From positions 6,994,001 to 7,058,000 of the forward strand of contig NZ_CP017641.1 of NCBI RefSeq assembly GCF_001983935.1: a DNA stretch of 64,000 bases, given 5' to 3'. This DNA comes from Fuerstiella marisgermanici (GTDB taxonomy: Bacteria > Planctomycetota > Planctomycetia > Planctomycetales > Planctomycetaceae). Positions 9,922-19,400 of the stretch are shown piece after piece. The notes beneath the pieces are model-generated. The model worked only from the letters and a program-made list of their open reading frames with translations. It was not told the origin of the DNA and made no database searches. Both the position numbers and the translations under genes were made by a program. The first letter of the stretch is position 1. Every line of letters begins with the position of its first letter.

Positions 9922-11352
9922 TCACCGCGTTCCTTGGGCGATCGAATGCGGACCAACAGCAACGGTTTCGATCGTTCTTCGTGAGTCATTGGATCCTGCA
10001 AGTGCTGAAAGTCCGTCAGAAATGTTTTGCAGCAATTCATCGGCGTCGGCTGAGGAGAATAAATGCGTGTTTCGGTTCAGGTGCATAATCAATTCGCCCC
10101 CGTAGGTGCCGAATGCCATCGTCATGTTGGTGTTTGAGCGCACTGGAGCGACGCCATCGATCCGTTGAATGACGACATTGCCGGCGATCGCTCTTCCGTG
10201 TATTAGAGGGAATCGGTTTTCGAAGATTCGCCGCACCTCCCCAACGTTGGTCATCACGGCCGTTGCGAAGTTCGGCTGAGCGATTTGCGACAGTCGAAAC
10301 AGTCCCGGAATCCAGCGTGTCAATGCAAATCCATGCAGCATGGCGGCTGCTTCGTTTCGATTGAGCATCTGCTGAGACTTATTACGGATGGCTTCCAGCA
10401 GTGATTCGGACGACAGGATTTCGTGACGCCGGAAGCTATGAAAGACATAGCTGACGACATTTGCCGCAGAGATATCGTCGTGGTCGGGAGTCCTCATACT
10501 GACCGGCATTAGAATCCGAAACAGGTCGCGGCGTTTTGCGCCGGGACTATTCGATGACCACATTGCGGTTTTCTGTAGGAAGACCATCATGCACAAATCG
10601 TTGACCGTGGCACCGTTCGAAGCGGCGAGTTCTCGCAATTGTTTCAGCACCGACCGCGGCAAAACTCTGGTCGCAATGATGTTGTTCGTCTCCTGTTTTC
10701 CAGGAGGTGCGGATGATTCCCCGCACCTAACAAGGCAGTAACTCTTCCTCAGGAATAGCCGACAGGTTTCCAGCAGCGTATGGCCGATCGGCGCTCGCGG
10801 CTTGCGTTGGTCTCCTGCCATCGCCTTCGTGCCACGGCTCAGCAGTCGCTGCGGGTTAGGGCGGCGAACTCGTGGTCGTTCGTCAGCGCTGGAGGCAGTG
10901 AGTTGACCGTAGTGCGCGAAGACGTCTCCGATAAATCGAATCGCTCCGATGCCGTCGACGCAGGCGTGGTGAAAGTGAGTGATCAGCACTCCTCGATCGG
11001 CACACAGACGCAGTTGAAAGGTGACGCCCGCTTCGTTCCGTAAATCGATTCTTTGCAACGGGCAGTGAAGAGGAGGAGCTTCGCTGTCATAGCTGATGGC
11101 TGTCAGCGTCGGCTTATGGTTTTTCAGAAGTCGCCATTCGCTGCGCCATCCCGATTCGTCAACGACAGCGCGAAGTAACGGGTTGTCCAGCAGCGTGATG
11201 TCCAATGCCTGTCGGAAAGCGGACTCATTCAGTTGCCCTTCGAACGATGTTCGCAGGACAATGACCATTGGGTGGTCGGCAGAGTCGTCTCGGAAGGCGT
11301 AGTGTTCAAAATCTGACAGCGTCAGCGGGAACATGTCGTCTGCTGGATTCAT
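9922..11352 (-). CDS. WS/DGAT- or condensation-type O-acyltransferase
   Basis: 476 residues. HHACVDG (128-134) is the HHxxxDG catalytic motif of the CoA-dependent acyltransferase superfamily (WS/DGAT, PapA, alcohol acetyltransferase, NRPS condensation). The start FPLTLSDFEHYAF and the downstream ATVNDLCMMV segment match the PLSxxD and NDV-like motifs of wax-ester/DGAT-type enzymes, and the length fits. Such enzymes esterify an alcohol or sugar hydroxyl with an activated acyl group. The neighbouring paralogue at 11599-13017 has HHxxxDG at exactly the same residue numbers. Directly downstream, 27 bases away, is a desaturase gene, then an MMPL exporter. The role is inferred as assembly of an acylated lipid. 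No carrier-protein or adenylation domain is present, which argues against an NRPS. Confidence 0.8.
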   Translation of the reverse strand: MNPADDMFPLTLSDFEHYAFRDDSADHPMVIVLRTSFEGQLNESAFRQALDITLLDNPLLRAVVDESGWRSEWRLLKNHKPTLTAISYDSEAPPLHCPLQRIDLRNEAGVTFQLRLCADRGVLITHFHHACVDGIGAIRFIGDVFAHYGQLTASSADERPRVRRPNPQRLLSRGTKAMAGDQRKPRAPIGHTLLETCRLFLRKSYCLVRCGESSAPPGKQETNNIIATRVLPRSVLKQLRELAASNGATVNDLCMMVFLQKTAMWSSNSPGAKRRDLFRILMPVSMRTPDHDDISAANVVSYVFHSFRRHEILSSESLLEAIRNKSQQMLNRNEAAAMLHGFALTRWIPGLFRLSQIAQPNFATAVMTNVGEVRRIFENRFPLIHGRAIAGNVVIQRIDGVAPVRSNTNMTMAFGTYGGELIMHLNRNTHLFSSADADELLQNISDGLSALAGSNDSRRTIETVAVGPHSIAQGTR

Positions 11353-11598
11353 GTTGTTCCCAGGAAGGAGATGACCGTCTGCGCTAACCCACGCTTATCA
11401 AGCGCATCGTGATCACCCTAGCCAGGTACCTACGGCGGCAGCAACTGTAAATTTGACGACATGCGAAGTTGGTGAAACATGCTGCCCCATGGGCATGGTC
11501 GGAGCACAAATTCTACTTTTAGTCAGGCCAACTCTCCGAGGCGGGCTGTTTTCGGTGCCTCGGACAGTCAGGATGCTGTCCAACTTCTGCGCAAGAAC

Positions 11599-13017
11599 TT
11601 AACCGGGTAAATCGGGTACCTGCGTTGCTGTGTCCTTCAGCGTGTCCGCAAATGCGTTCAACAGTGCCTTGGCGTTTCGCTGACTGAAACGTTTCGAACA
11701 GCACCGCATGCTGATCGACAGGCAGCCGTTGATCATCATTGAGGAGAATGCGGCAGATGTGCCCTGTCGAATGGGTGGGATGCCGCAGATGTGTTCGACT
11801 GTGAGATTGCCCATCTGAATTTGGCCGTCAATCTTTGGCAACCGGCTTCCTATCGTATTTAGCAAATTGCCCATGTGTGAAATCACTGTCGTACTCATGC
11901 AACTGTCCTGCGTCCACCACATGACGAACCGCAGCATTCCCGGTAGCTTCCTCATCGCTTCAATTGCCTGAACAAAAAACCAACCCGCCTGGTGTTTGTG
12001 GACGAGTTGCATTTCGTCACGAATGCTGTGAAGCAGTTTGTCCCGTTGTGTGACAAGCGAAACCGGTCGTGCCATGAAGACGTAGCTCACGACGTTGCAC
12101 GCAGGCAGTTCACTGTCGGATGGTCCTCGCAGGCTGGTCGGCACAAGCACGCACACGGTTGGTTGTTTGACGCTGAACCATTGTTTTCTACGACGTCCGT
12201 GTTTTGTGTTCCAGGCGTGCGAGGTCGTCATGAGTTCACTGACGAGCAGATCATTCAGAGAAGCGCAATGAAGTTTGGCAGCTTCCCTAAGGCCACGTGT
12301 TTCACGGCGACTTAGTTGCAGCGTCATCAGGTTGAGGCCCTGTTGTCGGTCATCATTACGGTCGGGCGAAGTGGTCTGCAGGGGAAGTTTCTTCTGCCGC
12401 AGGTATCTGAGTGTGTACTTCAGAAGAATTCGAACCCGTCGCGTGAGTGAGCCTCTCACGTCGGCAATGCGCCGCCCATCGCGGCTGCCTCTTGTCTTCA
12501 GCAGATGGTGGTGCACAGGACGCAGTTCCGGCAGGTCTCCTTCGATACCGTTGCTGGCCGCGTGTTGACGGGCGTAGGCGATCGCGACGTCTTCGAGGAA
12601 CTGGGCCGCGCCGATTCCGTCGCAGCAGGCGTGGTGAAACTGAAGGGTGAGCAGAGCATGTTCCGTCGTCTGTTCGCCCCAAACACGCAGCCCGACTGTG
12701 TTTCTCAAATCGATGGGTTGGTGCCAGGGTTCTGCTGCGGACCAGTGGTCTTTGTTCCAATCGGTGTTCGGAATATCATCGCCTGCCCAGACCCAGCATT
12801 CACGCCCGTTATCTGATTCGACTCGGCAGCACAGCAGCGGGTGCCGAGTTAACGCGGTGTCGACGGCCAGTTGCATGTTCCGTCGATCTACCACCCCTTT
12901 AAGCCGAACCTGAAGATAGAACACCATTGGAAAATCTGGTGACTCATCCGTCAGCATGAATTGTTCGAATGCTGTGAGCGGCAGAGGCAGGAGAGATTCG
13001 GGGGCGACTGGCGCCAT
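11599..13017 (-). CDS. WS/DGAT- or condensation-type O-acyltransferase, paralogue
   Basis: 472 residues from ATG 13017. I prefer this start because the N-terminus (PLPLTAFEQFMLTDES) then lines up with the 9922-11352 paralogue and puts HHACCDG at residues 128-134 in both; a longer frame from 13068 only adds a Cys/Phe-rich leader. Shared features include IDLRN before the catalytic motif, an SLNDLLVSEL (ND-type) segment and NVVSYVF in the second half. The chemistry is therefore CoA-dependent ester formation, substrate unknown. It is separated from the downstream paralogue by 246 bases, so it may be read from its own promoter or through a long spacer. Two diverged paralogues side by side suggest two acylations on one scaffold or two acyl specificities. 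Confidence 0.78.
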   Translation of the reverse strand: MAPVAPESLLPLPLTAFEQFMLTDESPDFPMVFYLQVRLKGVVDRRNMQLAVDTALTRHPLLCCRVESDNGRECWVWAGDDIPNTDWNKDHWSAAEPWHQPIDLRNTVGLRVWGEQTTEHALLTLQFHHACCDGIGAAQFLEDVAIAYARQHAASNGIEGDLPELRPVHHHLLKTRGSRDGRRIADVRGSLTRRVRILLKYTLRYLRQKKLPLQTTSPDRNDDRQQGLNLMTLQLSRRETRGLREAAKLHCASLNDLLVSELMTTSHAWNTKHGRRRKQWFSVKQPTVCVLVPTSLRGPSDSELPACNVVSYVFMARPVSLVTQRDKLLHSIRDEMQLVHKHQAGWFFVQAIEAMRKLPGMLRFVMWWTQDSCMSTTVISHMGNLLNTIGSRLPKIDGQIQMGNLTVEHICGIPPIRQGTSAAFSSMMINGCLSISMRCCSKRFSQRNAKALLNAFADTLKDTATQVPDLPG

Positions 13018-13267
13018 GGTGGTGACCGTCTGTTGTTTACAGCGAAAGAAGCATCGAAACGCTACCATATAGACGGTGGTCTTGTCCTGCTGCGAGAACT
13101 ATTGCGTGAATTCGGCACGAGCGAATGTTGCGAATTTGCAACGCCCGCTGCAGGTTCACTCAGGCCTTGTTAGGCGTTCCTGGAATGTCCTTTTTCTTTT
13201 CCCGTCATGAGCGATTTGGTAGGTGATAAGCCTGTCGGCCCCGTCGAATTTATCGCCACACGACCGC

Positions 13268-14794
13268 TCATTTGCCGATTACAGTGGTGCCTTTCTTCTG
13301 CATTTTGATTGTCACTTCGGAAGTTTCACCTCGCACGAAAGTGACATTAAGTTCCCGGCGGATGCCTGGACCATCGCCGGTGGGCTGTTCGAAGTCTTCG
13401 TGATGAACGGAGATCGATTGCGTCAGTGGTGAGTCCTTCGTGCCGCCGGGAATCGTATTTATTTCTGCGACGCCTTTTTCGTCCGTTGTGGCCATGTAGC
13501 GCGAACTGGCTGGCGACATGATGCCAAGTTCGACGAACTTCTCGCGGGTGGCGCGGCCCCACGTCATGTCTTTGACCTTGTCGGCTGCCAACAGCGCTGC
13601 GCGCCGACTGTAACCGTTGCCGACAATAGTGCTGCCGCCGCCGAAGCTGATTTGGTTGGGCGACGTATAGACTTGAGCGTTTTCGATCGGGTTGCCATCC
13701 GGTCCCAATACTGTCACTCGACAGGTTGCGGTTTGCTGCATTTTGATGAAGGGAGTGGCGACATCGTCTTTCAAAAGTGCCAACTGAGGTGCCACTCGCG
13801 AATCCGAAATTTGCGACTGGTGAACTTCCAGACCGACGCGTTGAAGATCTTCGACCGTTGGATGAACGCTGATCCACCCATCGCAAACAGCAATCATCTG
13901 AACGACGTCGCCACGGGGCAAGGATTCAAAAACAAACGTCCCGTCTTCTTCGATTGTCGTCCAGTCTGACCAATCATTGCGCCTTTCGTACGAACCGTAC
14001 GCTTCAGCTCCCAGTCCGGTGATTACATGGATGGAGACAATTCCGTTCTTAAACGGGCGAGGCACGTTCTTGTCGATTGTCCCTTCAACGCGCGTGCCGG
14101 TTTGAAGTTCCAGGTCTCGTAGTAGAACGCGAGACTTGTTACCGTATTCACTCAAGTCGATGGACTTGCTGAATTTGATTGGCCCGTCGTCCGGCAGCGC
14201 GAAGACTCGCAGTGTGCTGCGTTCGGGGTCGACGCCGCGAGACATCAGCATGCCGTTGTTCAGCGTCGCCCACTCGTCAGGGCCGCCCGAACCGCTCAGC
14301 GAGGCGTGCAGGTTTTTCCTGATTGGCTCTTTCGTGTCTGCGTCAATCGCCGTAACGGCGATTCTCCGCCCACGTTGCAGAGTGATCTTTGCGGGATCAT
14401 CGTCGACCGAACGGTCTTCTCGGAACATGATGTAGTCTTCATGCTGCACCAACCACGTGATCTCCCCGACCTCAAGCTTTTCGTAGACAAATTTTGGACA
14501 CGAAATTTCGACTCTTCCGGATTCGTCCGTTTCTACCTTCGATAGCTTTCCGTGGCGTTCTTCGGCCCAGCCGTAGTGGCTGGCACGTTCAAGCCGCGTT
14601 CTCATACCGGACGGAGTCACGGTGGCTCCAGCGATGGGTTCGCCCTCCGGATTGGTGATCAGCAGCCGGACGGTAATCGTCTCGATATCCAGCTTCTCCG
14701 GAGTCTCTGAGGTGGCGGGCTCGTTGGCGCGGCTGGCGTTCGCACCAGCGATCAGCAACGTGATGATGAGCAGCGATTTCGTGGCGTGGGCCAT
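13268..14794 (-). CDS. Secreted protein with carboxypeptidase-regulatory-like domains
   Basis: About 508 residues from ATG 14794, which begins a good signal peptide (KSLLIITLLIAGANASRA); a longer start at 14836 would put 14 polar residues in front. Residues about 40-120 (VRLLITNPEGEPIAGATVTPSG, ending KLEVGEITWLV) look like a carboxypeptidase-D regulatory-like beta-sandwich, and a similar module recurs at about 365-500 (CRVTVLGPDGNPIENAQVYTS). The middle holds another beta-rich stretch. Such proteins are common in planctomycetes and are presumed periplasmic or surface-exposed, possibly binding carbohydrate; no catalytic motif is visible. It lies upstream of the lipid locus on the same strand, about 250 bases from the first acyltransferase, and diverges from the 15082 operon. 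Function is unknown. Confidence 0.72.
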   Translation of the reverse strand: MAHATKSLLIITLLIAGANASRANEPATSETPEKLDIETITVRLLITNPEGEPIAGATVTPSGMRTRLERASHYGWAEERHGKLSKVETDESGRVEISCPKFVYEKLEVGEITWLVQHEDYIMFREDRSVDDDPAKITLQRGRRIAVTAIDADTKEPIRKNLHASLSGSGGPDEWATLNNGMLMSRGVDPERSTLRVFALPDDGPIKFSKSIDLSEYGNKSRVLLRDLELQTGTRVEGTIDKNVPRPFKNGIVSIHVITGLGAEAYGSYERRNDWSDWTTIEEDGTFVFESLPRGDVVQMIAVCDGWISVHPTVEDLQRVGLEVHQSQISDSRVAPQLALLKDDVATPFIKMQQTATCRVTVLGPDGNPIENAQVYTSPNQISFGGGSTIVGNGYSRRAALLAADKVKDMTWGRATREKFVELGIMSPASSRYMATTDEKGVAEINTIPGGTKDSPLTQSISVHHEDFEQPTGDGPGIRRELNVTFVRGETSEVTIKMQKKGTTVIGK

Positions 14795-15081
14795 GATTCG
14801 TCGAGAAGGCAGGGGGCGATCCGGTTGATTGGTCATGGGAGCTATCCAATGGTTTGCGAAGAAGGTCGCTGATCAGGATCGGTTTGCGCCACAATTTTGT
14901 CTTTCGATGGCGAAAAAACAGTGTTTCGACCGCGACAATCAATTTATGACTTCGGCTACGATTTCTCTACGGCCAGGGATAGACTGGTGCATCACAGACG
15001 ACCCCCGCGGAGGCTCGATTGGGAGAGATCGAGCCACGGATTTTCGACGAAATCCACGACGAACAATCACCGGAGCAGCAT

Positions 15082-15639
15082 ATGGCGGAATCCAACGACG
15101 ACTTGAACAGCCACCTCAAACGAGCCTTCAAAAAACGGGACGAACCGCAAACGACGCTGCCCGTGAAGGCGAACGTGGAGGTTATCGAACAGTCTGAGCC
15201 TGAGGCGACTCAGGAGGTGGCCGAAGACAAGATGGGGATGATCAGCCGTCTGAAACTTCGCAACGCCGAATCGGCTCATGAGCTGCAAAAGGCTCGCACG
15301 ACGTACGAAACCGAAATCGAACTCATCCGCCACAAAGCGGACGCGGCCATTCGCGAAAGCAAAGCCTTTTGGGATGCGAAGTCGGTCGAAGTGGCCGAAT
15401 CGATCAAGACCTACGTACAGTCAACCGTGCGAGCCCTCGAAATCGATCGACTGGATTCTCGCAACGACGATCTGCGGCGAGCGTACGAATCGGCCGCGAC
15501 CGCCCTGGATAAAGCCAAGTCGTCCAGCCTGCCGGAAGTGATGAAGGACCGACTGATTCAGGACATCCTCACCAACTTTGAAAAGACGCTGGCACGAATT
15601 CAGGAAGATACGATCGTTGCAAAGTACGATCTGGACTAA
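15082..15639 (+). CDS. Coiled-coil protein, first gene of kinase operon
   Basis: 185 residues from ATG 15082, chosen because GGAG lies six bases upstream, the clearest Shine-Dalgarno in this area; the frame stays open further up to 15019. No signal peptide or TM. The N-terminal 50 residues are polar and charged. From about residue 50 to the end the protein is dominated by Ala, Glu, Lys and Arg with heptad-like spacing (SAHELQKARTTYETEIELIR and DLRRAYESAATALDKAKSS), so it is mostly alpha-helical coiled coil. It ends 7 bases before the next gene, which encodes a membrane coiled-coil protein, which in turn overlaps the kinase gene. I do not recognise a family; a scaffold or partner of the kinase is a guess from context. 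Confidence 0.7.
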   Translation: MAESNDDLNSHLKRAFKKRDEPQTTLPVKANVEVIEQSEPEATQEVAEDKMGMISRLKLRNAESAHELQKARTTYETEIELIRHKADAAIRESKAFWDAKSVEVAESIKTYVQSTVRALEIDRLDSRNDDLRRAYESAATALDKAKSSSLPEVMKDRLIQDILTNFEKTLARIQEDTIVAKYDLD

Positions 15640-15646
15640 TAAAGCC

Positions 15647-16480
15647 ATGGCCGACGACCTGCCCGATTTTTCGCGACTGCCGGAGGATTCTGCGAAGGAT
15701 CTGCACCGCTTCGGCGTGGGCATGTTTGTCGCGTTGCTCGTCCTGTTGTTGCTTGCCGTTGTTTATTCGATCGGCCAGAAGATCGAGGGCTTTCGATGGA
15801 ACACGTTCCGCAACGGCTTGTTCACCTTCGGACTGATTTTGTTGTCCGTCTGTGCAACCGTGGTGGCCATGACGTTTGCAATTCGCGGCATGACGCTGCT
15901 TTGGCCTGAAGCCATGCAACGCAGTGCGGAACGCCGCAAGCTGAAGAAGGCCACTCACGATGCCACATCGGCTATTGCCGAAAGGCAACGTTTGAACGAA
16001 GAACGTGCTCGCCTGACGGCTCAGTTACAGGCCACGTATCTGTTCGAAAAGGAGACGTCCGATGCTGCCAATGCGAAAGCATCCCAAGCCTTTCGAGAAG
16101 CATTGCAGTCCAGCGTGCTGCAAAGCTGCCAGATTGCATTCGACCACATCAACAAGGTGGTGGAACAGTATGAGCAGGTGGTGAAAGAAATCGAATTGTC
16201 CGAGTTGCCGTCGGGAGATAAGACTGAGCTACTGAACTCATTGGCAAAACAATTGGATGTTGCCGCCACGGAAGAACGCAACAAAGATGCTCAGAAGATG
16301 ATGGAGTCTGAAATCTGGAAGGTGCGTTTTCGCAAGGCTCGGCTCATTGCGAAAGACAGTCCCGCAGCAGCCGTTCGATATCTTAACCGCATTCAACAGG
16401 AAGCTCGCGGGCCAAAGCTGAAGGCCCGAATTCAGGTGATGATTGATTCGATTTCTGCCGTTTCTGATCCAACTCCATGA
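15647..16480 (+). CDS. Membrane protein with two TM segments and cytoplasmic coiled coil
   Basis: 277 residues from ATG 15647. Two TM helices lie near the N-terminus (GMFVALLVLLLLAVVYSIG, about 25-43, and FTFGLILLSVCATVVAMTFA, about 60-80), followed by a long polar helical region (about 95-277) rich in Ala, Glu, Gln and Lys. The topology suggests an inner-membrane anchor with a large cytoplasmic coiled-coil tail. Its stop overlaps the start of the 1566-aa kinase gene in an ATGA arrangement, which implies translational coupling, and it follows the 15082 coiled-coil gene by 7 bases. I know no named family for it. Context makes it a likely membrane adaptor for the kinase. Confidence 0.72.
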   Translation: MADDLPDFSRLPEDSAKDLHRFGVGMFVALLVLLLLAVVYSIGQKIEGFRWNTFRNGLFTFGLILLSVCATVVAMTFAIRGMTLLWPEAMQRSAERRKLKKATHDATSAIAERQRLNEERARLTAQLQATYLFEKETSDAANAKASQAFREALQSSVLQSCQIAFDHINKVVEQYEQVVKEIELSELPSGDKTELLNSLAKQLDVAATEERNKDAQKMMESEIWKVRFRKARLIAKDSPAAAVRYLNRIQQEARGPKLKARIQVMIDSISAVSDPTP

Positions 16481-19400
16481 CGGATGATACCAACGAAACT
16501 GTGCCAGAAGCCTGGGCGTCACCGACGCAGGAACAGCTGGATTATGTATCGACGTGGTTTGACTATGGCCAGCGACCGACCGTCGAACTTCCGTCGCAAT
16601 CCGGTCAGCAAAGTGACGGGGACAGCGTCACTTCCACATCGCTACAGAAACTGCTTGCCGTCTACGACTGTCTCGAATTAATGGACCGCGTCTGGCCTCG
16701 ATCAGACGGCGAAGACACTGTGGGTCTGGAAAAGATTGCCGCCAACAAGCTATTGGCAGATCAGATTGCATCTGGCAACGTCCTTGATTCTCGCTACCGA
16801 ATTATTGCGGAAATCGGCCGAGGCGGATTCGGCGTCGTCCTGAAGGGACATGATACACAGCTGCGCCGAGACGTGGCGATCAAGATCGCTTTGGAAAATG
16901 CACCCGCCTTCGATGCCGACGCAACTCTGGATTGCGGTTCACGAACAGACTCTGAGGAGCCAGTTCGCGAAGCTTTGAAAGAGGCTCGCGTGGTCGCCAG
17001 TTTGCGACATCCCAACATCGTGCGCGTGCTTGATATTGGAAGCTGTCCTGAGGTCCCGTTCTATATTGTTTCGGAACTCATTCAGGGCACGACACTGCGC
17101 GAAGTTGCAAGACGCGGCCGCTTGCCGTTGCTCGATACACTCCGCGTTGTTGCAAAGATCGCTGCCGGTCTGGACTACGCCCATAGTCGAGGCATCATTC
17201 ACCTCGATGTGAAACCGGCCAACATCCTGCTCGACCACGACGGTGAACCGCATCTGACGGACTTTGGGATGGCCATCAGGAATTCGGCCCATCGTCCGTC
17301 AATGCTCATCGCCGGCACACCTCACTACATGGCTCCGGAACAGGCGGCCGGCCGAGATCATCGCATCAACCGGCAGTGTGACATCTATAGCCTGGGCGTG
17401 ACGCTGTATTATCTGCTATCCGGAAAGCTGCCATACACATCATCGTCTGCAACGGAGCTGTTGAAGCTGATTTCTGCGTCTCGCTATGTGCCGGTCGGCC
17501 AGTTGGTGGAAGCAGTTCCGCCGGGTTTGGAACGCATTCTGGACCAGGCGATGGCGAAGCGCCAATCAGACCGCTATCAGACGGCCGCTCAGTTCGCTGC
17601 CGACCTGAATCAATTGGCAGATGAGCTGAAGCTTGAAGGTGCCGACAAAGCGGACGCGTCGCCAATCACAATTGTGCCGCAGGGATTGCGTTCCTTCAGT
17701 CAGCGGGATTCAGACTTCTTTTTGCAGCTCGTTCCAGGCGTTCGCGATGTCTATGGGGTTCCTCAAAGTCTGCGATTCTGGAAACACAGGATCGAGCAGT
17801 CATATGTGGAACGCGGGACAGAAGTGAATCTGGTTTTTGGACCGTCCGGTTGTGGGAAAACGTCGCTTGTGAAGGCTGGCCTGATTCCCCTCCTGTCCAA
17901 GCGCATCGTGCCGATTTATGTGGAAGCGTCTCCCCAGAATACCGAACGCGATGTTCTGATGTTGATCCGTCAATATGTGAATCTGCCTGCCCCGGTTGAC
18001 AGTCTGGCCAAGGCCGTGCGTTGGCTGCAGAGTCCCGCGATGCTTCGTGAGCAGGAATCCAGTGACACTAACGCGGCTAGCCGTTTTGTGTTGTTCATTG
18101 ACCAGTTCGAACAATGGTTGCACCAGCAGCATCTTCGTGAAAATCACGATTTGGTAGCGGCGTTAGAAATTTGCGATGGGCAGAATGTCATGCCCGTTCT
18201 GATGATCCGAGACGACTTCTGGATGGCCGCCAGTCGGCTGATGAAGGAATTGGATATCCCAATCGTGGAAGGCGGAAATGCCGCGGCCGTTGACCTTTTT
18301 GACATGGAGCATGCTCGCCACGTGCTGCGTCTGTTCGGGCAGGCGAACGGCGATTTGCCTTTGGAGTCCGGAGAGATTACAGCCGATCAACAGGAATTTA
18401 TCCGTTTGGCCATAGAGGACTTGCAGCTTGAAAATCGGGTCGTCTGCGTTCGCATCGCCTTGTTTGCCCAAATGATGCGCGGTCGAGTGTGGTCACCGGC
18501 CAGTTTGGAACACTCGGGCGGCAGCGCAGGCATTGGGGTACGTTTTCTGGGTGAAACGTTCGGCGATCGCACCGGCCATGCCAACCATCGGGCCATGGAA
18601 ACCAGTGCCCGGTTGGTGCTGGCTGCACTGTTGCCCGAACATGGAACCGACATTAAGGGGCACCGACGTTCGGCTGAAGAGTTACAGTCGATCAGTGGCT
18701 TGAACGCGGATGAATTCCAGCGGCTGTTGCAGGTTCTGGATAAAGAACTGCGCCTGATCACGCCCGTCGAACACGAAGCTGGCCTTGCAGTGGAATCGAC
18801 GGGCCGATTGTCAGAAGCAGACCAGAGTGGATATCAGCTGACGCACGATTTTCTTGTGCCTTCGATTCGTGAGTGGCTGTTCAAGAAACAACGAGAGACG
18901 CCGGCCGGTCGAGCAGAGTTGTGTCTGGCAGAACGAGCTTCGTTATGGCAGGCCGAGCCACTAAAACGTTACCTGCCGTCGGCTTCCGAAACTATTGCAA
19001 TCCTTCGGAGAACGAATGCGCGTCGATGGTCGACGGTACAGAAAGCAATGATGGCGTCAGCTGTCCGCGTGCACTCCCGGCGAGCGGTTGTGGCCCTGGC
19101 CGCCGTGGGCTTGATGATTATCGGGGCTGCGCTGTTGCGAAATCGGGTCCGGAGTGATCAGTTCGAAAACACTGCGGCGGCGAAAGTGGATAGCCTTCTG
19201 ACGGCCAGAATCGGCGACGTGCCTCGACTGATTGAGGAACTGGGCGAATTCCGTTCCGTTGCCGATGGCTGGTTACATTCGAGGTTTAACGCTCCTCGTA
19301 ACGCGGACGAACAACTGCGTGCCGGTTTGGCACTTACCAACACAGAATTGGTTGAACCACAGTTCCTGACGGACGCGTTGCTGAACGGAACCCCTGAACA

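Noticed and set aside
5291-13017. Considered the HHxxxDG proteins as NRPS condensation domains
   Set aside because: They are stand-alone with no adenylation or carrier domains and match WS/DGAT in length and in the ND motif.
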